Source: Ciceribacter thiooxidans
GTDB taxonomy: Bacteria > Pseudomonadota > Alphaproteobacteria > Rhizobiales > Rhizobiaceae
DNA length: 64,000 nucleotides
Reading direction: 5' to 3'
Assembly: GCF_014126615.1 (NCBI RefSeq)
Contig: NZ_CP059896.1
Coordinates: forward strand, 1,498,501-1,562,500
Shown: piece by piece, positions 9,056 through 16,990 of the stretch
Numbering within the stretch: the stretch's first letter is position 1
How the letters are laid out: each line of letters starts with the position of its first letter
Notes under the pieces: generated by a model
The model's input: the letters and a program-made list of their open reading frames with translations, nothing else
The model's database searches: none
What the model was told of the DNA's origin: nothing
Position numbers and translations under genes: made by a program

Positions 9056-9468
9056 TCAAGGCCGAGGATGACGGAGTGGGTGCGGATGCGGTGTCCAAAG
9101 CGGAAACCTTGCAGCGCAGAGATAAGTCCGCGGCACCCGGCGACACATGAAAGATCGTCATCCTCGGGCTCGACCCGAGAATCCACATGCGCTGCGACAT
9201 CAATGTCGGAACAGGCAGAGTTTTGCTGACAACGGATATGAGGCAGTTCGGTCCGGACCCCCTTGCCAACAAAATCTACGACCTGGCTTCACCAAGATCG
9301 TGATTTTGTAGCCTCTCCCGCAAGGGGAAAGGCGAGTCGCGCGCGGCGCCTCGCACTACCGGGGTGTAGTCTGAATACCGACCCCCTCACGTGGAATTTC
9401 TAACACTTAGCTTTCAGCTAAGATGTTGAAATTCCATTCTCCCCCACCGAGGGGGAGAAGGCCTCTCG
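9056..9468. other. Intergenic stretch with several palindromic repeats
   Basis: No gene is recognised. It contains the right half of the palindrome split by the IS (GCCGAGGATGACGG), an independent copy of that palindrome near 9158-9184 (GTCATCCTCGGGCTCGACCC), the CTCTCCCGCAAGGGG palindrome near 9314, and a long hairpin at 9393-9435. Confidence 0.65.
9393..9435. repeat. Hairpin repeat, inverted copy of 4514-4555
   Basis: The arms GGAATTTC...CTTAGCT and AGCTAAG...GAAATTCC form a near-perfect hairpin. Read in reverse complement it matches the repeat at 4514-4555, including the flanking CCATTCTCCCCC. Confidence 0.75.
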
Positions 9469-9855
9469 TCAGGCTGCCGGAACCGGGGTCGGCTTGCCGG
9501 CGGCGTCGAGCGCCACCATGACGAAGGTGGCGGCGGTGACTTTTTCCATCGTGTGGGTGAGGTAACGCTGTGCCCAGACTTCGACCGACAGCGTGATGGA
9601 CGTGCGGCCGACCCTTGCAATGTCGGTATAGACGCAGAGCGTGTCGCCGATCTTCACCGGCATGTCGAAGGCCATTTCCTTTACCGCGGCGGTGACGACG
9701 CGGCCGCGGGCGCGCTCGGCGGCGCGGATGCCGGAGGCGAGGTCCATCTGCGCCATGACCCAGCCGCCGAAGATGTCGCCGGCGGCGTTGGCGTCGCCGG
9801 GCATGGCGAGCGTACGGAGCGTGAGTTCGCCACAGGGCCTGGCGGTGTCGGTCAT
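9469..9855 (-). CDS. Acyl-CoA thioesterase, YciA/hotdog family
   Basis: The 128-residue product has the hotdog thioesterase signature: TLAMPGDANAAGDIFGGWVMAQMD with the catalytic-region Asp and Asn, followed by MAFDMPVKIGDTLCVYTDI. YciA-type enzymes hydrolyse acyl-CoAs, recycling CoA in the cytoplasm. The length is normal and the catalytic loop is intact. It is preceded on its 3' side by intergenic palindromes and has no obvious operon partner. Confidence 0.9.
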   Translation of the reverse strand: MTDTARPCGELTLRTLAMPGDANAAGDIFGGWVMAQMDLASGIRAAERARGRVVTAAVKEMAFDMPVKIGDTLCVYTDIARVGRTSITLSVEVWAQRYLTHTMEKVTAATFVMVALDAAGKPTPVPAA

Positions 9856-10065
9856 GACGTCTGTTCCTTCATTTCGTGCTACCGGACCTGATTAGGCAAA
9901 ATCGCCGGTCTCCGCAATTACGACGCTCGAAGGGGAGGCTTGTCGCCGGCGCAAGTGTGCGACGGTTGCGGCCGGGGTGGCGGGACAACGAAACGTTTAC
10001 GGCTTGGCCGTAAGCTTTCAGGTGAATTCGCCGGTTTGGCCGGCGGCGGCAGAGTGGGTCCTGGT

Positions 10066-10692
10066 ATGGCGTTCGTTTCCTTTCTGCAGCGTTCGATGCT
10101 GGTGCTTGCGTCCGGAACGGCGCTGACCGGCTGCATGTCGGACGAACTGATCCCGCCGGCGGAGATCGGCGACACATCCGATTCGACCATGATCGAAGGC
10201 CCGGTCGGGACGGAGGTTTCCGGACGCCGGCTGATCGGCCGGGTTAGCCGTGTCGATCGCGAGGACGTGGAGGAAAGCGCCTATTCCGCAGGAGCCGCCC
10301 ATAATGGCGGCGCGCAGGCGATCGACTATCTCAATACGCCGAATCTGGCCGGGACGACCGGCGCGCAGGCGTCCATGCCGGTTGCCAGTGCGCCGCTCGA
10401 CGATGCCGCCGACACGACCGCGGACGCCGCGGGCGGGGAAGGGCTTGCCGCCCCGGAACAGGCATCTGCCGGCGCCTATGCCATTCCCGAGGACGGGATC
10501 AATATCGACGCCGGGCTCGGTGTGGCGGGCGGCGATGCGGCTGCAGTGGAAGAGACGGTCGAACCGGTGCCGACCGGGCCGATGACGATTGCCGAGGGCA
10601 ATACCGACCAGCCGGTGATCGACGGCATCGGCACCGACAACCCGGTTCTGGTGCAGCCGGGCGCGCCGCAAACGACGGACGGCGACCTGTAA
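10066..10692 (+). CDS. Hypothetical acidic lipoprotein
   Basis: The ATG at 10066 gives MAFVSFLQRSMLVLASGTALTGCMSDE, a type II signal peptide with lipobox LTGC. The mature 180-odd residues are rich in Ala, Asp, Glu, Gly and Thr and look largely disordered. I recognise no domain. The upstream open frame from 9940 is not protein-like. It probably faces the periplasm, tethered to a membrane. Confidence 0.7.
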   Translation: MAFVSFLQRSMLVLASGTALTGCMSDELIPPAEIGDTSDSTMIEGPVGTEVSGRRLIGRVSRVDREDVEESAYSAGAAHNGGAQAIDYLNTPNLAGTTGAQASMPVASAPLDDAADTTADAAGGEGLAAPEQASAGAYAIPEDGINIDAGLGVAGGDAAAVEETVEPVPTGPMTIAEGNTDQPVIDGIGTDNPVLVQPGAPQTTDGDL

Positions 10693-10915
10693 CCGATGCG
10701 GTCCGACGGGCGTACTGCAACCGCCAGAGGCGACCTTGCACCGATGGCGCGATAGACTAAACCCTCAAACCAGAGGCATGCGCGCGACGGATCGGGTCCG
10801 ATCCTGCCCGCGGCCAGAAACCGATACCTGACCCGTCACGGCCGGGGAGGTCGCGCGATGATTGCCGCGCTGCCTCCATCTTCGACCGGCCTTGCCGGGC
10901 GCCGAAGGAATGCCC

Positions 10916-11737
10916 ATGTCCACCTTGCCCGATCTCGTCTTCTTCGCCGTGCTGCTGGTGGTCTCCGGCGCGCTTGCCGGACTGCTGGCCGGCCTGCTCG
11001 GCATCGGCGGCGGCGCCGTGCTGGTGCCGGTCTTCTACCAGGTCTTCGGCTATGTGGGCATCGATCCGGCCGTCATCATGCACCTGGCGGTCGGGACGTC
11101 GACGGCGATCATCGTGCCGACCTCGATCCGCTCCTTCACGGCGCACAGGAAGCGCGGGCTGGTCGACATGGACTTGCTGAAGGGGTGGATCGTGGCGGTG
11201 CCGCTCGGCGCGGTGCTGGCGACCGTCGCCGTCTCGCATGCTTCCAGCGAGATGCTGCGGCTGATTTTCGCGGTGATCGCGCTCCTGCTCGCCGCGCGCA
11301 TGGTCTTCCTGACCAACCGGCTGCATCTCGGCGACGACCTGCCGGGCGAGCCGGTGCGCTTCGCCGTCGGCACGGTTCTCGGCTTGATCTCCGGTCTGAT
11401 GGGGATCGGCGGCGGCGTGCTCAACAATACCTTCATGACGCTCTACCGGCGGCCGATCCACCAGGCGGTGGCGACGTCTTCCGGCGTCGGGGTGCTGATC
11501 TCGATCCCGGCGCTGATCGGCTACGTCGCCGCCGGACGGGGCGAGACGGGGCTGCCGCCGCTGTCGACCGGTTTCGTCAACTGGATCGCGTTCGCCCTCA
11601 TCATTCCGGTGGCGATGGTGGTGACACCGATCGGGGCGCAGCTGGCGCACGCGATGAGCAAGCGTCAGCTCGAGCTCGGCTTTGCCGCCTTCCTGACCGT
11701 GGTTTCGCTGCGCTTCCTGTGGAGCCTCTACGGCTGA
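10916..11737 (+). CDS. TSUP family sulfite-exporter-like permease (TauE/SafE)
   Basis: The 273-residue membrane protein carries duplicated glycine motifs, GLLAGLLGIGGGAVLVP near the N-terminus and GLISGLMGIGGGVLNNTFM in the middle, as expected for TSUP permeases with two related halves. Family members export sulfite, sulfoacetate or related anions; the substrate here is unknown. The ATG at 10916 is preceded by GAAGGA, better placed than the ATG at 10910. It converges with the GlxA-type regulator gene, 6 nt away. Confidence 0.9.
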   Translation: MSTLPDLVFFAVLLVVSGALAGLLAGLLGIGGGAVLVPVFYQVFGYVGIDPAVIMHLAVGTSTAIIVPTSIRSFTAHRKRGLVDMDLLKGWIVAVPLGAVLATVAVSHASSEMLRLIFAVIALLLAARMVFLTNRLHLGDDLPGEPVRFAVGTVLGLISGLMGIGGGVLNNTFMTLYRRPIHQAVATSSGVGVLISIPALIGYVAAGRGETGLPPLSTGFVNWIAFALIIPVAMVVTPIGAQLAHAMSKRQLELGFAAFLTVVSLRFLWSLYG

Positions 11738-11743
11738 CGCGGC

Positions 11744-12775
11744 TTACGCCGCCACCGCCGTTGTCGCCAAGGCCGCGGTGCGCGCCGACATCAGCTTGCG
11801 CTCGGCCCGCTCCTGCTGGGGCGAGCGGTTGTAGATCTCACGGTAGCACTTGGAGAAGTGCGAGGCGGAGACGAAGCCGCAGGCGACCGCCACCTCGACG
11901 ACCGGCATCGACGACTGCACCAGCAGGTGGCGGGCGCGATCAAGGCGGATCTCGAGGTAGTAGCGGGCGGGCGACCGGCCCATTTCCTGACGGAAGAGGC
12001 GCTCGATCTGGCGGCGCGACAGGTCGGCATGGTCGGCGATCTCCAGAAGCGACAGCGGCTCGGAGAGATTGCTTTCCATGAGTTCGATGATAGAGAGAAC
12101 CTTGCCGTTCTGTACACCGAGGCGGGCGCGAAGCGGCAGGCGCTGGCGGTCGTTGGCGCTGCGCACGCGGTCGGTCAGGTGCTGCTCGCAGACCCGGTTG
12201 ACGAGGCCTTCGCCGAAATCCTGGCCGATGAGATTCAGCATCATGTCGAGAGAGGCGGTGCCGCCGGCGCAGGTGTAGAGATTGCCGTCGACCTCGTAGA
12301 GATCGGCATAGACCTCCGCCTGCGGGAAGCTCTCGGAGAAGCCGGGCAGGTTTTCCCAGTGGATGGCGCAGCGCTTGCCGTTGAGCAGGCCGGCCTGGGC
12401 CAGCACGTGCGCGCCGGTACAGAGGCTGCCGACGGCGGCGCCGCGGTTGTAGGCCTCGCGCAGCCAGGCATTGACCGACTTGTTGGAGAAGGTCTCGACG
12501 TCGATGCCCGAGCAGACAAGCACCATGTTCGGCCGGTTCTCGCCGGAGAGGAAGCGGCGCTCGTCGGCGAGCGCGGTGTTGACCTCGATACCGATGCCGC
12601 TCGAGGAGAGCACCCGCTGGCCGTCGGCGGAAGCGATGCGCCATTCGTAGGCGTCATAGCCGAGCATCCGGTTGGCGATGCGCAGCGTCTCGACGGCGCC
12701 GGCGAACGGCAGCAGCGTGAACTGCGGCACGAGGAAGAAGACGAGAGAACGTTTCTTGAGAGGGCTTTTGCTCAT
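11744..12775 (-). CDS. GlxA-type transcriptional regulator (DJ-1/PfpI domain + AraC HTH)
   Basis: The N-terminal DJ-1/PfpI-like sensor half includes VCSGIDVE, RGAAVGSLCTGAHVLAQAG and YTCAGGTASLDMMLNLIG. A C-terminal AraC HTH pair follows (LSLLEIADHADLSRRQIERLFR and EVAVACGFVSASHFSKCYR). This is the architecture of GbdR/CdhR-type regulators that respond to betaine, carnitine or related amines. The start at 12775 gives MSKSPLKKRSLVFFLVP. A sequence at 12845-12875, about 70 nt upstream, resembles two sites in front of the corrinoid methyltransferase operons. Control of those genes, and of itself, is therefore a reasonable inference but not shown. Confidence 0.9.
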   Translation of the reverse strand: MSKSPLKKRSLVFFLVPQFTLLPFAGAVETLRIANRMLGYDAYEWRIASADGQRVLSSSGIGIEVNTALADERRFLSGENRPNMVLVCSGIDVETFSNKSVNAWLREAYNRGAAVGSLCTGAHVLAQAGLLNGKRCAIHWENLPGFSESFPQAEVYADLYEVDGNLYTCAGGTASLDMMLNLIGQDFGEGLVNRVCEQHLTDRVRSANDRQRLPLRARLGVQNGKVLSIIELMESNLSEPLSLLEIADHADLSRRQIERLFRQEMGRSPARYYLEIRLDRARHLLVQSSMPVVEVAVACGFVSASHFSKCYREIYNRSPQQERAERKLMSARTAALATTAVAA

Positions 12776-13065
12776 GGCGGCAATCCGGATCAGGCGGCGA
12801 TACCATATTCCTCGCTGGGAAACGGTCACCTGGATATCCTTAAAGCGACATGATCGTAAAGAAAAGCGACATCGCTATCGCCGGAGGTGCGAATTAGCGA
12901 CATTCCGTGCTGCACAATGGTCATCGAGCCTCACGTCAGGGCGGCGGGCGGAGATCGGTGGCGCATATCCCGGGAATTGCAGGGCATTGCAACACACATC
13001 TCCGGGATGCGTCCGCGCAGGCGCCGGCGGCAGGCGGCGGCGGGCGAGCCGCCGCCATGTCGCAA
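12776..13065. other. Intergenic region upstream of the GlxA-type regulator
   Basis: It holds the candidate regulator site at 12845-12875. I see no gene or obvious terminator in the remainder. Confidence 0.5.
12845..12875 (+). promoter_or_regulatory. Candidate GlxA-type regulator site, copy C
   Basis: It reads GCGAC, 12 bases, AAAAGCGAC, then ATCGC. The right half matches sites A (28330-28360) and B (22965-22999) well. The left half is degenerate and the spacer is one base shorter. It lies upstream of the regulator's own gene. Confidence 0.45.
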
Positions 13066-13305
13066 TCAGGCGCATGAGCGCAGGTTTCGTCCCGGGCGCT
13101 GCTGCGGAGCGGCAGAGGGCCAGCCGATATCCTTGCGCAGGTCGAGCGGCATGCCCTCCAGCGCCCGCTCCGTGCGGCGGCGGTCGTGCCAGCGGCGCAA
13201 CTGCGTCGCGGTGGAGGCGAGAGGGGCCGTGAGCGCGGCCAGGGAGAGAGGCCGCCGGAGGGTCCGGCTGCCGGTGAAGGTGGTACCGAAGCTTGCCAGT
13301 GTCAT
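13066..13305 (-). CDS. DUF1127 small protein
   Basis: The 79-residue product ends in the DUF1127 core LRRWHDRRRTERALEGMPLDLRKDIGWP, preceded by a short Ala/Leu-rich N-terminus. DUF1127 proteins in rhizobia are short arginine-rich proteins; some bind RNA or influence phosphate and carbon metabolism. The role of this one is unknown. Upstream it shares the motif CAATCAAACGAA with the neighbouring DUF1127 gene. Confidence 0.85.
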   Translation of the reverse strand: MTLASFGTTFTGSRTLRRPLSLAALTAPLASTATQLRRWHDRRRTERALEGMPLDLRKDIGWPSAAPQQRPGRNLRSCA

Positions 13306-13371
13306 GGTGATCTCCTCGTTTCTGCAACGCCTGCGCTGCAGACGTTACCGGTATGCGCTTCGTTCATTCAT

Positions 13372-13383
13372 CAATCAAACGAA
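13372..13383. promoter_or_regulatory. Shared upstream motif, copy 1
   Basis: CAATCAAACGAA lies about 67 nt before the first DUF1127 start and recurs at 13658-13669. It is a candidate operator for the divergent LysR regulator. Confidence 0.4.
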
Positions 13384-13401
13384 TGTTTCTGATGTCGGAA
13401 A

Positions 13402-13602
13402 TCACATCCAGTGATGTGTTTCCCTGTCATAGGCCTCCATCCGACGGGCGATTTCAGGCCAGCCGACATCCCTCTGCAGGGCGAGCGACAGGGCTTCCAT
13501 CTGCCGGATGCTGCGCCGGCGCGCGTTGCGGGCGGCGATCTTTCTCAGCGCGCGGGTGACGCCGAGATCCGGGATCTTCTGCGAGAGCGATGTGAACCGC
13601 AT
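13402..13602 (-). CDS. DUF1127-like small protein
   Basis: From the ATG at 13602 the 66-residue product reads MRFTSLSQKIPDLGVTRALRK, then RRRSIRQMEALSLALQRDVGWPEIA. The closing L-RDVGWP matches the DUF1127 consensus. It is probably a paralogue of the gene at 13066. The start is chosen at a methionine preceded by AAGGAGG. Confidence 0.8.
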   Translation of the reverse strand: MRFTSLSQKIPDLGVTRALRKIAARNARRRSIRQMEALSLALQRDVGWPEIARRMEAYDRETHHWM

Positions 13603-13657
13603 GACTTCCTCCTTCAGCGATGACTGTATGAGGAAAGGATGAACCTCGGTTGACATT

Positions 13658-13669
13658 CAATCAAACGAA
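13658..13669. promoter_or_regulatory. Shared upstream motif, copy 2
   Basis: A second CAATCAAACGAA, in the divergent region between the DUF1127-like gene and the LysR gene. AT-rich sequence around it (GATTGATCC nearby) suits a LysR binding region. Confidence 0.4.
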
Positions 13670-13724
13670 ATGATATGTTCTCTATGTTCAAATTAATTGA
13701 TTGATCCGACCGACGGAGCCGACC

Positions 13725-14621
13725 ATGACTCTGACAATGCGCCAGCCCCTGCCACTGCTCGACAACGATGTGCTGCGGACCTTCGTGGCGATCGCCGAAA
13801 CCGGCAGCTTCACCACCGCCGCAGATGCCGTCTTCAGGACGCCGTCTGCGGTTTCCATGCAGATCAAGAAGCTCGAGGAACAGCTCGACACGACGCTCTT
13901 CCTGCGCGACGCGCGTTCCGTGACGCTGACGGAGAGCGGCGAGACGCTGCTGCCCTATGCCCGGCGGATGCTGGCGCTCTCCAACGAGGCGGTCGGCCGC
14001 TTCCGCATGCCCGAGATGAAGGGCGTGGTCCGCCTCGGCGCGCCGGACGACATCGGCGAGCGGTTCATGCCGACGATCCTCAAGCGCTTCGCGGAGGTCT
14101 ATCCGCTGATCATGGTCGACCTGACCGTCGACAGCAGCGGGGCGCTGCGCCGGCGGCTCGCCGAACAGCGGCTCGACCTGACGCTCGTCAACTCGGCACC
14201 CGGCACGATCTCGATCGAGGGCGAGGTGGTGCACAAGGAGCAGCTGGTCTGGGCCGCCGCCAAATGCGGCACGGCGCATCTGCGCGATCCGCTGCCGGTG
14301 TCGATCTGGGAGGACGGCTGCTGCTGGCGGGCGGACGCGCTCTCCAGGCTCGACCGCGACAAGCGCTCCTACAGGATCGCCTATCTCTCGGCCCACAGCA
14401 TGGCGCAGCGCGCCGCCGTGATCGCCGACCTCGCCGTCGCGCCGCTGCCGCGCAGCTATCTGACCGCCGACATGGTGGCGCTCGGCTCCAAGCACGGGCT
14501 TCCCGATCTCGGCAGCTTTGAGGTGCGCCTGCTCAGGGGACCGGAAACCTCGGAGACGATCGACGCGGTGGCCGACAGCATCCGCTACGCCTATTCCGAG
14601 ATGATCGGGATGGCCGCCTGA
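13725..14621 (+). CDS. LysR family transcriptional regulator
   Basis: The N-terminal winged HTH reads LRTFVAIAETGSFTTAADAV, then SAVSMQIKKLEEQLDTTLFLR, followed by a substrate-binding domain (VRLGAPDDIGERFMP). The length, 298 residues, is standard. It is divergent from a DUF1127-like gene, with 122 nt between the two starts. A motif repeated in front of both DUF1127 genes suggests it regulates them. The ligand is unknown. Confidence 0.9.
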   Translation: MTLTMRQPLPLLDNDVLRTFVAIAETGSFTTAADAVFRTPSAVSMQIKKLEEQLDTTLFLRDARSVTLTESGETLLPYARRMLALSNEAVGRFRMPEMKGVVRLGAPDDIGERFMPTILKRFAEVYPLIMVDLTVDSSGALRRRLAEQRLDLTLVNSAPGTISIEGEVVHKEQLVWAAAKCGTAHLRDPLPVSIWEDGCCWRADALSRLDRDKRSYRIAYLSAHSMAQRAAVIADLAVAPLPRSYLTADMVALGSKHGLPDLGSFEVRLLRGPETSETIDAVADSIRYAYSEMIGMAA

Positions 14622-14625
14622 CACT

Positions 14626-15357
14626 TCAGTCTTCGGCCGTGCGCTCGTAGAGCGACTGGCTTTCCAGAAGGACGTCGTCGAGCCTGCGGCCCTCGCGGAA
14701 ATGCGCGAGGTGGGCGGGAAATGCGACGCCCTCAGGCACATGCGGCGAGATTTCCGGCGCGCCGATCACCGTCTGGACCGGGATGACACCGGCCCAGGCG
14801 GGAAGGCCGTAATCGGCCTCGTCGTCGCCCACGCCTTTGGCGCGCGCCTTCGCCGAGGCTTCCTCGATCTCCATGCCGATGACCATGGTCGCCTTCAGCT
14901 CCTGCGCGTCGTCGGGCCGTAGCTCGGCGGTGCGTCCGGGATAGAAGCGGTCGACGATCGCCTTCAGGGCGCGCGCCTTCTCTTGCCTTTCGTCGACGAT
15001 GTGCGCCGTGCCGAAGCACATGGCGGAGCGGTAGTTGGCGGAATGGTTGAAGCCGGAGCGGGCGAGCACGAGGCCGTCGAGATGGCTGACGGTGAGGCAG
15101 ACGGGGGTGCCGGTCTTCAACTGCCGCAGCATGCGGCTTGCCGACGAGCCGTGCCAGTAGAGCCGGTCGCCCTCGCGCCAGTGGATGGTCGGCGTGCAGA
15201 AGGGCTGGCCGTCGATCACGTAGGCGACGTGGCAGAGGAAGGCGGCGTCGAGGATCGGATAGATCACCGTTCGGTCGTAGCTGCCGCGCTCATGCAGGCG
15301 CCTGATGCGGCTTTTCGGGCTGACGGGGAAGGCGGTTTGTCTCGGCTGGTCGTTCAT
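14626..15357 (-). CDS. Pyridoxamine 5'-phosphate oxidase-like flavin-binding protein
   Basis: The 243-residue product has the split-barrel flavin-binding pattern of the NimA/PNPOx-related family: LDAAFLCHVAYVIDGQPFCTP, YWHGSSASRML and VCLTVSHLDGLVLARS. These proteins bind FMN or heme-like cofactors, and several are paired with MocR regulators. Here the divergent neighbour is exactly such a MocR/PdxR-type regulator, 78 nt away, which likely controls it. The substrate is unknown. Confidence 0.85.
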   Translation of the reverse strand: MNDQPRQTAFPVSPKSRIRRLHERGSYDRTVIYPILDAAFLCHVAYVIDGQPFCTPTIHWREGDRLYWHGSSASRMLRQLKTGTPVCLTVSHLDGLVLARSGFNHSANYRSAMCFGTAHIVDERQEKARALKAIVDRFYPGRTAELRPDDAQELKATMVIGMEIEEASAKARAKGVGDDEADYGLPAWAGVIPVQTVIGAPEISPHVPEGVAFPAHLAHFREGRRLDDVLLESQSLYERTAED

Positions 15358-15435
15358 TGCGGATTCTCGCTTGCGTCCTTGGCAGTTTCGAGCCACAGCT
15401 AACCGACGACATTGGTCCGAAACAGGTCCACTTTC

Positions 15436-16845
15436 ATGGAAAATTTGCAAACCAATCCGCCGGACTGGTCGATCCTGATGCCGGTGCTGCCGGAGAAGGG
15501 CGCGCGGCCGCAGGCGCTCTACACGGAAATCCGCCGGCTGATCGAGGAGGGCGGCCTGCCGCCTGGCGCCAAGCTGCCGACGACGCGCGACCTCGCCGCG
15601 CGGTTCTCGCTTTCGCGGGGCGCGGCAGTGGCGGCCTACGAGATGCTTGTCGCCGACGGTTTCGCCGAGGCGCGTGTGGGGGCCGGAACCTATGTGGCCC
15701 GCGCCGTGCCGAATACGGGCGGCCGGCCGGTCCGCGCACGGACACGTCCGCCGGAACCGCAAGGACCGCTTCCCGGCGCACTCGGCTGCACGACGGCGGA
15801 CGAGGCGACGATCCGCACCTTCCGCACGCTCCTCAACCGGCACCTGACGCAGCCTTCCGCCCGGCACTATCACTACGGCGACCCGGCGGGCGGCGAGGAT
15901 TTGAGGGTCGAGATCGCCGCCTATCTGCGCGCGGCGCGCGGGGTGCGCTGCGAACCCGACCAGGTGATCATGACCTCCGGAACCCAGCAGGCGCTCGACC
16001 TCGTGATCCGCTCGCTCCTGCGGCCGGGCGATGCGGTCTGGGTCGAGGACCCGTGCTATCCGATGGCGAAGGCAGCACTTGCCGACGCCGGTCTCGCCCT
16101 GACGGCCGTGCCGGTGGATGCCGAGGGCATGGACGTGGCGGCCGTCGAGGCGCTGCAACCGCAGGCGCGCGCGGCCTATGTGACGCCGTCGCATCAGTAT
16201 CCGCTCGGCGTGACGCTCACCATGCCGCGGCGGCTCAAGCTGATCGACTGGGCACGGCGCAACGACGCCTTCATCATCGAGGACGACTACGACAGCGAGC
16301 TCCGCTTCTCAGGGCGGCCGCTCACCTCGCTGCAGGGCATCGACGGCGAGGGGCGGGTGATCTATGTCGGCACGTTTTCGAAGACGCTGATGCCGGGATT
16401 CCGGATCGGCTACATGGTGGTGCCGCGACTGCTGGTCGGGCGTATCCTCGAGGTGCGCCGGCTGACGGACCGGTTTCCCTCGACGCTCTTCGAAAGCGCG
16501 CTCGCCGAATTCCTGCGCGACGGGCATTTTTCGGCGCATATCAAGCGGGCCCGGCGGCGGGTGCGGGCGGCGCGCGATGGGCTGATCGGTGTGCTCGAGA
16601 ATGCCGGCATGGCGGTCACGACGCCGGAACAGGGCCTGCACATGGTGGTGGAGGCGCCGCCCGGCCGCAGCGACGCCGAACACGTGCTCCTCGCTGCCGC
16701 GCACGGCTTCGGACTCAGGGCGCTTTCGCCGATGTATCACGGCGGCGCAGGCCGGCAGGGCCTCGTCAGCGGCTTCTCCGGCTTTCCCGCAGAGGTGCTC
16801 ACCGCCGCGGCCGCGCGGTGGGTTGGGGCGTTCCGAGAGGGATAG
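15436..16845 (+). CDS. MocR/PdxR-type regulator (GntR HTH + aminotransferase domain)
   Basis: The GntR winged HTH (LYTEIRRLIEEGG, PPGAKLPTTRDLAARFSLSR) is fused to a fold-type I aminotransferase domain. That domain carries MTSGTQQALDLV, EDPCYPMAK, IIEDDYDSELRF and TFSKTLMPGFRIGY, where Lys in FSK is the expected PLP-binding residue. Such regulators sense PLP or amino compounds. The start at 15436 gives MENLQTNPPDW. It is divergent from the PNPOx-like gene, its probable target. Confidence 0.92.
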   Translation: MENLQTNPPDWSILMPVLPEKGARPQALYTEIRRLIEEGGLPPGAKLPTTRDLAARFSLSRGAAVAAYEMLVADGFAEARVGAGTYVARAVPNTGGRPVRARTRPPEPQGPLPGALGCTTADEATIRTFRTLLNRHLTQPSARHYHYGDPAGGEDLRVEIAAYLRAARGVRCEPDQVIMTSGTQQALDLVIRSLLRPGDAVWVEDPCYPMAKAALADAGLALTAVPVDAEGMDVAAVEALQPQARAAYVTPSHQYPLGVTLTMPRRLKLIDWARRNDAFIIEDDYDSELRFSGRPLTSLQGIDGEGRVIYVGTFSKTLMPGFRIGYMVVPRLLVGRILEVRRLTDRFPSTLFESALAEFLRDGHFSAHIKRARRRVRAARDGLIGVLENAGMAVTTPEQGLHMVVEAPPGRSDAEHVLLAAAHGFGLRALSPMYHGGAGRQGLVSGFSGFPAEVLTAAAARWVGAFREG

Positions 16846-16880
16846 CTCGGACTGCCCGCGAGGGCTGAGTGAGGCGCGAA

Positions 16881-16937
16881 TACCCCCCTCTGTCGGCGTC
16901 GCCGACATCTCCCCTCAAGGGGGGAGATTGGCTGGTG
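16881..16937. repeat. Intergenic palindromic repeat
   Basis: Two adjacent hairpins are present: GTCGGCGTCGCCGAC, and TCTCCCCTCAAGGGGGGAGA. They lie between the convergent MocR and reactivase genes and may also serve as a bidirectional terminator. Confidence 0.6.
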
Positions 16938-16990
16938 GCCCCGCGGGTGATCCTTGGACTCTGTTATTTCTCGCGGCGGCGCCGCGACCG

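Noticed and set aside
10858..12081. A 407-codon plus-strand frame across the TSUP gene and the regulator
   Set aside because: The TSUP permease in the next frame and the GlxA regulator on the other strand have clear domains.
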